Assembly: GCA_031268245.1 (NCBI GenBank)
Contig: JAIRXN010000067.1
Location: forward strand, 1-11,233
Reading direction: 5' to 3'
Length of the DNA: 11,233 bases
Origin: Treponema sp.
Lineage (GTDB): Bacteria; Spirochaetota; Spirochaetia; Treponematales; Breznakiellaceae
Below the pieces are notes generated by a model. It saw only the letters and a program-made list of their open reading frames with translations, made no database searches and was not told the DNA's origin. A program made the position numbers and the translations under genes. How positions within the stretch are numbered: position 1 is the first letter of the stretch; each line of letters starts with the position of its first letter. Below, in pieces: positions 6,551 to 11,233 of this stretch.

Positions 6551-9500
6551 AATATGGACTGGATCCTCCGCTGGAGTTCCTGAATACGGGTAGAATTCCG
6601 GTTTTTGGGATCCTGCAGGAGCTGCTGGACAATTGCCAAGGCCATGAGGGTATTTCCCGACTGAAGTTCCCGTACCGCCCGCTGGTATTCCTGCTCGGTA
6701 TTACTGTCAAGTACGATATTGCCCCTGCCCCCCAGTTCGGTCTGAACCCGGTCTTTTAGATTCATGGCGACTGTATTATTGGGATTGAGTAAGAGAGCCT
6801 CATTAAGCTGTTCCAGGGCTACCTCATACTGGAGACGGTTGTTTGCCTCCACAATACGGCCGGCCGCATTGGCCAGTTCCCTGGAGCGGGCAACGGCCCT
6901 GGGGTCAGGATCGGGAGGCCGGTAGCCCATATCAATTTCCGCCTGCCTGATAGCAGCCTGTATTCCGGGATAGCCGGGATTGATCCCGGCCAGGTTTTCG
7001 AGTTCCGCGAAGGATTCCAGGGAACGGCGGTTGGGTCTTGTTCCCGCCACCGCTTCGTTGAAACGCCGGATAAAAGATTCGTTAAAGGCCGCAGGATCGG
7101 TAAGCTGATCCATTCTGAGTTCAAGCATGCCCGCTTCCTGGTTTACCGGGAATATGAGTTTAACTTCCTGGGTTTTCTGCCGGGCCTCGCTGAATTTGGC
7201 AATTCCCTCCCTGCGCTGATTTCCGTTGATCAGCCTGACGCCTTCGTTGTAGCTCTTGTTGGCATCGGAAAGAAGCTGGCTCATCTCGGCAAAGAGAGGC
7301 GCAGTAGCGGGAATCGTTCTTCCCGAATGGAGGGAGAGAGCGCCCCGGACTACGGTGAGCCAGTAGGAAACTTCGGTGTCCTCATCCACATTGGTTATCC
7401 GCCAGCGGTTCTGGGCCCTGATGAGAAGCTCCTCCGCCTGTTCAAAGTTACCGGAAAAGTAGACCGTCCGGGCAGTATTCACCAGTTCGCGGACATCCCG
7501 AATGATAATCTCGTTTTCAATACGGTGGATCTCCGCTCCCAGGGCAACAACCCGTGTATCCCAATCCTGCCGCAGGGAAGAAGATTCCTGAAGTGCCAAA
7601 GATTCGTTGTAACGGTCCGTAGCCCGCTGGATTCTGTCACGGGCAATATCGAAATTGTTTCCGGACAGGGCATTCCGGGCTTCCTGATAGAGCCGCTCAC
7701 CGTCGAGCCTATAGGTTTCAGCCTGGGCAATCTCAGTCCGGGCCTGGCTTGTCATGGAATTCCCCCTGGTACGGAGGGAAGCCAACTCCCCTCGCAGAGC
7801 CTCGGCCTGGCCGCGGAGATCCGTTATCCCGGCAGCTGCATCGGGGGGCTCGGCGTCGTACAGGGTCAAAGTTTCGCTTGCCGCGGCTAAATCGGCGTCC
7901 AGACGGGAATCCATTTGGGTAACAAGAGCCAGGGCTTCGGAAGGATAATGGGCAATAACAAGGGCGCCGTCTGCCCGAACCTGACTGATGCCCTGAAAGA
8001 AACGATCCGCCTCGGCAAATTCATTCCGCCGTTCTCCTACCCGCCTTTCAAGTTCACCGTTGGCTATACGGAAGTAGCGGAGAGCCGCTTCCTCTTCTCC
8101 CATTCTGAATGAGTCCTTAAAGCCGGTAAGAATGTCTCCGGCTTCCCGGAGAACGGTACGAGTTTCTTCAATTTGTGCCAATTCCACAGGGTATTCGGCC
8201 TGAAGGCCGTCAACGATGCTGTTTTCTTCACCGATTCCGCCCAGCAGACGATCGGCGTCTTCAACCAATGCGCCGAAAGACTGACGGATACCCGCCTCCC
8301 TGTTCATGGCGGCCTGGGAGTCGCTTCCATCCTGCCGGAAATCGGCGGCGGAAGCCCGGGCAGTCTGAGAGAGGGTCTCGTAACGGGAACCCAACTCTTC
8401 CCCGGCGCTCAGGGTTACCGCCATCCTGTTCCGGATTTCCCAGCCCAGCACATCGGAGGCCCGGGCCGAATTCACCTCCCGGCCGAAAAGACTGATCGAT
8501 CCGGTTCCGCCGGCACTCTCCATTCCGGCAGACCGGCGGCGAAAGGCGGTTTCCGAATCGATGAATTCCAGGGGGTAGTCTAAATAACTCCGGAAAAGCG
8601 TAAATGCGCTAAGCGCCAGGGAATAATTAGACCTTCTGGTTTCCTCCTCAGCGGAACGGTAACTATTGAGGGCCAGAGAACCGGCGCTTTGCTCCATTCG
8701 GGATACGGTACCGTTCCAGAGACCTTCCAGGGCGCCGATTATCCCTTCCTGTATACTTTCCCCGCTCCGTCCGTGAATAAGCCGGGTGGCAAAGGAGAGA
8801 AAGGAACGGTCATTGAGGGCATTGTCTTCCTCCTGGATCAGGACAAGCTGGGCGTCAAAGTAATATGCCGTTTCCTGAAGTATCTCCTGCAAACGGATCA
8901 TGTCCTGAAGCAGGGGTTCCGCCTGCCTGAAAACAGGATCTATCCGGGCAGGAACCGCATTGCTCTTTTCAAGTTCATCCATTTGGGCGGTCAAATTTAC
9001 CAGAGACCCGGCAATCGGGGGAAACTGCAGTTGGATACTTGCCAGATCCTCAATCCCCCGGCGCACCCGGCTCTCTACCTCTTCTCCGTAACCGGACCGG
9101 AAAAAATCTTCCTGGTAGATATCAAGGCCCGAAACATAGGTATTCAGAGCCTCCGCATAGCTGCCGGCATCCAGTTGGGCCCTTCCCTGGACAAGAAGGT
9201 TCTGGAGACGGTTACGGTTATAGGTAAAAAGGGCCAGATCCCTGGTACGCTGGAGAAATTCCTGGGCCTGAGGGTTTCTGGGAGATTCCAGGTTTTCAAG
9301 CGCCCTGGTCAGGGCAAGCACCTTTTCCGAATTCCCCGGATCGTTGACCATTGTCTCCATGAGTTCGAGGGCGACCGCATTGTACTCGGTACGAACCTTC
9401 ATGATCTTCTTCAAACGAACCTGGGCGGCTTCAAAATTATCGGGATTTTTTTTGATATAGAGAGAAAGGCTCAGAATGGCCTCGTCATAATGCTTTTGCT

Positions 9501-9630
9501 CGATGAGTTCATCGACTCTGGACAGATCGGCATCCTTCTTCCCTCCTGCATAGAGAAGCCCTGCGGGTAAAAACCAGCAGAACACAAGAAGAGAAACGAT
9601 CCATGTGCCCGGACGGAGCCTGTAATTCAT
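6547..9630 (-). CDS. Large exported TPR/helical-repeat protein
   Basis: A 1027-residue protein with an N-terminal signal peptide (hydrophobic residues 11-27, likely cut near LLYA-GG). There is no cysteine at the cleavage site, so it is probably periplasmic and soluble. TPR-like pairs are visible at about 36-75 (DELIEQKHYDEAILSLSLYIKKNPDN), 145-175 (GSYAEALNTYVSGLDIY), 645-680 (ALSGNNFDIARDRIQRATDRY), 715-750 (YFSGNFEQAEELLIRAQNRW), 925-965 (QYEVALEQLNEALLLNPNN) and 980-1027. The centre is helical and charged, probably coiled-coil. Such proteins act as protein-protein scaffolds, and no enzyme motif is seen. GGGG five bases before the ATG is the likely ribosome-binding site. It is the first gene of the operon and overlaps the phosphatase start by 4 bp. 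This implies translational coupling and fits a role as a periplasmic partner of the phosphatase ectodomain, though that is inference. Confidence 0.85.
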   Translation of the reverse strand: MNYRLRPGTWIVSLLVFCWFLPAGLLYAGGKKDADLSRVDELIEQKHYDEAILSLSLYIKKNPDNFEAAQVRLKKIMKVRTEYNAVALELMETMVNDPGNSEKVLALTRALENLESPRNPQAQEFLQRTRDLALFTYNRNRLQNLLVQGRAQLDAGSYAEALNTYVSGLDIYQEDFFRSGYGEEVESRVRRGIEDLASIQLQFPPIAGSLVNLTAQMDELEKSNAVPARIDPVFRQAEPLLQDMIRLQEILQETAYYFDAQLVLIQEEDNALNDRSFLSFATRLIHGRSGESIQEGIIGALEGLWNGTVSRMEQSAGSLALNSYRSAEEETRRSNYSLALSAFTLFRSYLDYPLEFIDSETAFRRRSAGMESAGGTGSISLFGREVNSARASDVLGWEIRNRMAVTLSAGEELGSRYETLSQTARASAADFRQDGSDSQAAMNREAGIRQSFGALVEDADRLLGGIGEENSIVDGLQAEYPVELAQIEETRTVLREAGDILTGFKDSFRMGEEEAALRYFRIANGELERRVGERRNEFAEADRFFQGISQVRADGALVIAHYPSEALALVTQMDSRLDADLAAASETLTLYDAEPPDAAAGITDLRGQAEALRGELASLRTRGNSMTSQARTEIAQAETYRLDGERLYQEARNALSGNNFDIARDRIQRATDRYNESLALQESSSLRQDWDTRVVALGAEIHRIENEIIIRDVRELVNTARTVYFSGNFEQAEELLIRAQNRWRITNVDEDTEVSYWLTVVRGALSLHSGRTIPATAPLFAEMSQLLSDANKSYNEGVRLINGNQRREGIAKFSEARQKTQEVKLIFPVNQEAGMLELRMDQLTDPAAFNESFIRRFNEAVAGTRPNRRSLESFAELENLAGINPGYPGIQAAIRQAEIDMGYRPPDPDPRAVARSRELANAAGRIVEANNRLQYEVALEQLNEALLLNPNNTVAMNLKDRVQTELGGRGNIVLDSNTEQEYQRAVRELQSGNTLMALAIVQQLLQDPKNRNSTRIQELQRRIQSIL

Positions 9631-9714
9631 CTATTCCCCATATAGATAAAATATCGGAATTATTATACTTGACATCATAGAATAATTCATTATTCCGATA
9701 TATAGTATATCTGG
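9631..9714. promoter_or_regulatory. Divergent promoter region with nested inverted repeats
   Basis: This 84-bp AT-rich gap must drive both the leftward operon and the rightward outer-membrane gene. ATATCGGAAT (9651-9660) is matched by its exact reverse complement ATTCCGATAT (9692-9701). Within these, GAATTATT (9657-9664) pairs with AATAATTC (9681-9688). GATATA-TAG-TATATC (9697-9711) is a further dyad just before the rightward start. TTGACA occurs on the plus strand at 9669-9674, with only a poor -10 (TATTCC, 9691-9696) 16 bases on. TATAAT occurs on the minus strand (9667 down to 9662) without a clear -35. The paired CGGAAT half-sites suggest one regulator for both directions. Confidence 0.5.
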
Positions 9715-11031
9715 ATGAAGACAAAGTTTCGCCTGTTGTATGCCATGTTCTTTCTCTTTTTCTGCCTGAACCCGGCCGGGGTTCTCCATGCCCTTGATTT
9801 TGACGCCGATGCATACGGCGATATTTCCGATTATCTGGACGATGTCTACGGAATCGACGATAATGCGGGGCTTACCGCCTTTCCGGTGCTCAATGTACCC
9901 ATGGGCGGAAGGGCGGAAGGTATGGCAACGGCTTTTACAGCCGTAGCGGATGATGTTTCCTTTATTGAATATAATCCGGCAGGTTCATCTCTACTCGAAT
10001 TTTCGGAATTGGGGATATTTCACAACAACTGGATAGCGGATACCAAGGTTGAAGGGGCTGTTTTCGCAACACGGTTCAAAAATCAGAAAAATCTGGGACT
10101 GGGGGGGGCCGCAAAATGGCTCTACCTTCCCTTTACCGAATACAATATCTACGGCGACCGGGCTTCCAAGGGCTACTATTCCGAGGCGGAAGCAATTCTG
10201 AACGCTTCTTATACATTCCTCTCCGGTTATTATTTTTCCGGCTTTTCGGTGGGCATGAACCTGAAAGGGGCCTTCCGCTTTGTGCCCGACTATTCCGATG
10301 CGAACAATACGGATAACTACCAGGGCCAGCTCATCGAAGGTTCGGGCCGCTCCCAGTCTACCGGTATGGCTATGGCGGATATAGGCGTTCTTACCCGTTT
10401 TGACTTCCTCAAGACCTACTATTCCAGGGACAGGAATATGTCGGCCGCAGTGGTTTTTAAGAATCTGGGGCCCCCGGCAATGGACGATCCTCTGCCTACT
10501 GCGGCAACCGTCGCCCTGGCCTACAAGCCCCTGAGACCCCTGCTTATTTCAATGGATTTTTCACTGCCGTTCAACATGATGAATCCCGAACTTTCAGAAA
10601 AACCCTACGGCGCCATAGGTTTTGCCGCCAATGTAACCAATTTCCTCTCCATGAGGGCCGGGCTTTTGGCTAAGACGGGTAATTTCCGGGTAACCGTGGG
10701 AAGCGCCGTTACCATTGACCGGATCTCACTGGATCTCAACTACTCCATAGATCTTTTAACCCAACTGCAGCCCATGAACCGCATAAGCCTGGGAGTGAGG
10801 CTTAATCTTGGCGATCAGGGCCGTAAAGAACTGAGCCTGAAGGTTGATGAAATCTACCTTTTAAGTCTTGAGGCTTATGCGGCCGGAAATGCGGCGGAAG
10901 CCGGGCGCAGTCTGGAAGAGGCCCTGAAACTCAATCCCCAGTATGCCCCTGCCCAGGAACTCCTACAGACCATAAACGCCGCCCAGGCGGTACAGGATCA
11001 AATGGACGAACTGCAGCGCCTGAATTTCTAG
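9715..11031 (+). CDS. UPF0164/FadL-like outer-membrane protein with C-terminal TPR-like tail
   Basis: A 438-residue protein. Residues 1-27 are a signal peptide (cut likely after VLHA). Residues 60-90 carry the family signature: VPMGGRAEGMATAFTAVADD followed by SFIEYNPAG, as in PorV/FadL-like barrels. Residues 95-370 alternate in the manner of outer-membrane beta-strands, for example SMDFSLPFNMM, SLDLNYSIDLL and RISLGVRLNLG. Members are predicted outer-membrane channels, possibly for long-chain fatty acids or other hydrophobic nutrients; the substrate here is unknown. Residues 376-438 are helical and TPR-like (YLLSLEAYAAGNAAEAGRSLEEALKLNPQYAPAQELL), and would sit in the periplasm. A run of eight G at 10101-10108 lies in codons 129-132. 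No Shine-Dalgarno sequence precedes the ATG, but the signal peptide supports this start. It is divergent from the TPR/phosphatase operon and likely shares its control region. Confidence 0.87.
   Translation: MKTKFRLLYAMFFLFFCLNPAGVLHALDFDADAYGDISDYLDDVYGIDDNAGLTAFPVLNVPMGGRAEGMATAFTAVADDVSFIEYNPAGSSLLEFSELGIFHNNWIADTKVEGAVFATRFKNQKNLGLGGAAKWLYLPFTEYNIYGDRASKGYYSEAEAILNASYTFLSGYYFSGFSVGMNLKGAFRFVPDYSDANNTDNYQGQLIEGSGRSQSTGMAMADIGVLTRFDFLKTYYSRDRNMSAAVVFKNLGPPAMDDPLPTAATVALAYKPLRPLLISMDFSLPFNMMNPELSEKPYGAIGFAANVTNFLSMRAGLLAKTGNFRVTVGSAVTIDRISLDLNYSIDLLTQLQPMNRISLGVRLNLGDQGRKELSLKVDEIYLLSLEAYAAGNAAEAGRSLEEALKLNPQYAPAQELLQTINAAQAVQDQMDELQRLNF
10101..10108 (+). repeat. Homopolymeric G8 tract inside the UPF0164 gene
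   Basis: Eight consecutive G residues encode the end of Leu and two Gly codons at about residues 129-132. Gain or loss of one base would shift the frame and truncate the barrel. Poly-G tracts are a known phase-variation device for treponemal surface proteins, though usually longer and often in promoters. Confidence 0.6.
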
Positions 11032-11034
11032 GGG

Positions 11035-11095
11035 AGCGCCGGTTTATTCGGGAATCAAGAAATTTGCCACAAACGGGACAGCGAAAACCGGCGCT
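11035..11095. repeat. Inverted repeat with 11-bp arms and long loop
   Basis: AGCGCCGGTTT (11035-11045) is exactly complementary to AAACCGGCGCT (11085-11095), with 39 bases between. It begins four bases after the UPF0164 stop codon. The loop is long for a terminator; it could protect the mRNA 3' end or be the relic of a small mobile repeat. Confidence 0.5.
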
Positions 11096-11117
11096 TCATA
11101 TATCTTTCATGAATGAG

Positions 11118-11148
11118 GCTGTTCCAAAACTTCAGTTTTTGGAACAGC
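11118..11148. repeat. Hairpin with 12-bp perfect stem, copy A of a related pair
   Basis: GCTGTTCCAAAA and TTTTGGAACAGC flank a seven-base loop. No T-run follows on either strand, so it is not a standard intrinsic terminator. Its stem closely resembles the hairpin at 11195-11233. Confidence 0.6.
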
Positions 11149-11163
11149 TACCTTGAATTTAGT

Positions 11164-11192
11164 GGAAAAACCGGGCTTTTGCCGGTTTTTCC
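11164..11192. terminator. Bidirectional intrinsic terminator
   Basis: GGAAAAACCGG (11164-11174) and CCGGTTTTTCC (11182-11192) form a perfect 11-bp stem around a seven-base loop. The CCGG core is flanked by A5 on one side and T5 on the other, the form of a terminator that works both ways. It probably ends the UPF0164 transcript and possibly one arriving from the right. Confidence 0.62.
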
Positions 11193-11194
11193 AA

Positions 11195-11233
11195 GAGCTT
11201 GTTCCGAAACTAACCGAGTTTTGGAACAAGCTC
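11195..11233. repeat. Hairpin with 16-bp stem, copy B of the related pair
   Basis: GAGCTTGTTCC (11195-11205) and GGAACAAGCTC (11223-11233) are exact complements. The stem continues inward through GAAAC/GTTTT with one G-T pair, leaving a seven-base loop. It shares the GTTCC.AAAC...GTTTTGGAAC plan with copy A, 77 bases away. The window ends exactly at its last base, so any extension is unseen. Confidence 0.6.

Noticed and set aside
8689..9570. A 293-codon open frame on the plus strand
   Set aside because: It is antisense to the N-terminal third of the TPR protein, lacks a ribosome-binding site and domain signature, and is best explained as a shadow frame.
9547..9630. Lipoprotein signal on the TPR protein
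   Set aside because: The signal peptide has a cysteine only inside the hydrophobic core (VFCWF). No cysteine follows the likely cleavage site, so lipidation is not supported.
11118..11233. CRISPR-like repeat-spacer array
   Set aside because: There are only two imperfect palindromes with different loops, a separate terminator between them and no cas gene. They fit hairpin repeats better.

Overview
The window looks like chromosome from a spirochaete of the genus Treponema or a close relative. By eye, base composition is near 50% GC. The strongest marker is the right-hand gene, a UPF0164/FadL-like outer-membrane protein of a type expanded in treponemes. The CsgG/LpoB-like protein at the left edge, with an apparent P13-like tail, fits the same group. 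The assignment rests on remembered family patterns; no search was run.

Layout from left to right. Positions 1-760 (minus) hold the 5' part of a secreted CsgG/LpoB-like protein whose end lies outside the window. A 111-bp divergent intergenic region (761-871) follows, packed with dyads, including a perfect 32-bp palindrome. A small XRE-family regulator (872-1225, plus) is next. Positions 1226-1462 hold no intact gene but keep a decayed C-terminal fragment of an AraC-type regulator.

Positions 1463-9630 are a three-gene minus-strand operon, read from right to left. First comes a 1027-residue secreted TPR/helical protein. It overlaps by 4 bp (ATGA) a 1555-residue membrane-anchored SpoIIE/RsbU-type phosphatase with a very large extracytoplasmic sensor. 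Thirty bases later comes a 129-residue coiled-coil protein. An 84-bp AT-rich divergent promoter region (9631-9714) separates the operon from the UPF0164 outer-membrane protein (9715-11031, plus), which ends in a TPR-like tail. The last 200 bases are a cluster of inverted repeats: one good terminator, one long-loop repeat, and two related hairpins that look like a dispersed palindromic repeat family.

Taken together, the right two-thirds reads as a possible envelope-sensing module: an outer-membrane barrel with a periplasmic TPR tail, a large periplasmic TPR protein, and a phosphatase with about 730 residues of propeller/Fn3-like sensor outside the membrane and a second sensor between later membrane segments. 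The phosphatase target (presumably a phosphorylated anti-sigma antagonist) is not encoded here. Joint function is inferred from gene order and overlap. No tRNA, rRNA, CRISPR array, intact transposon or phage gene was seen.
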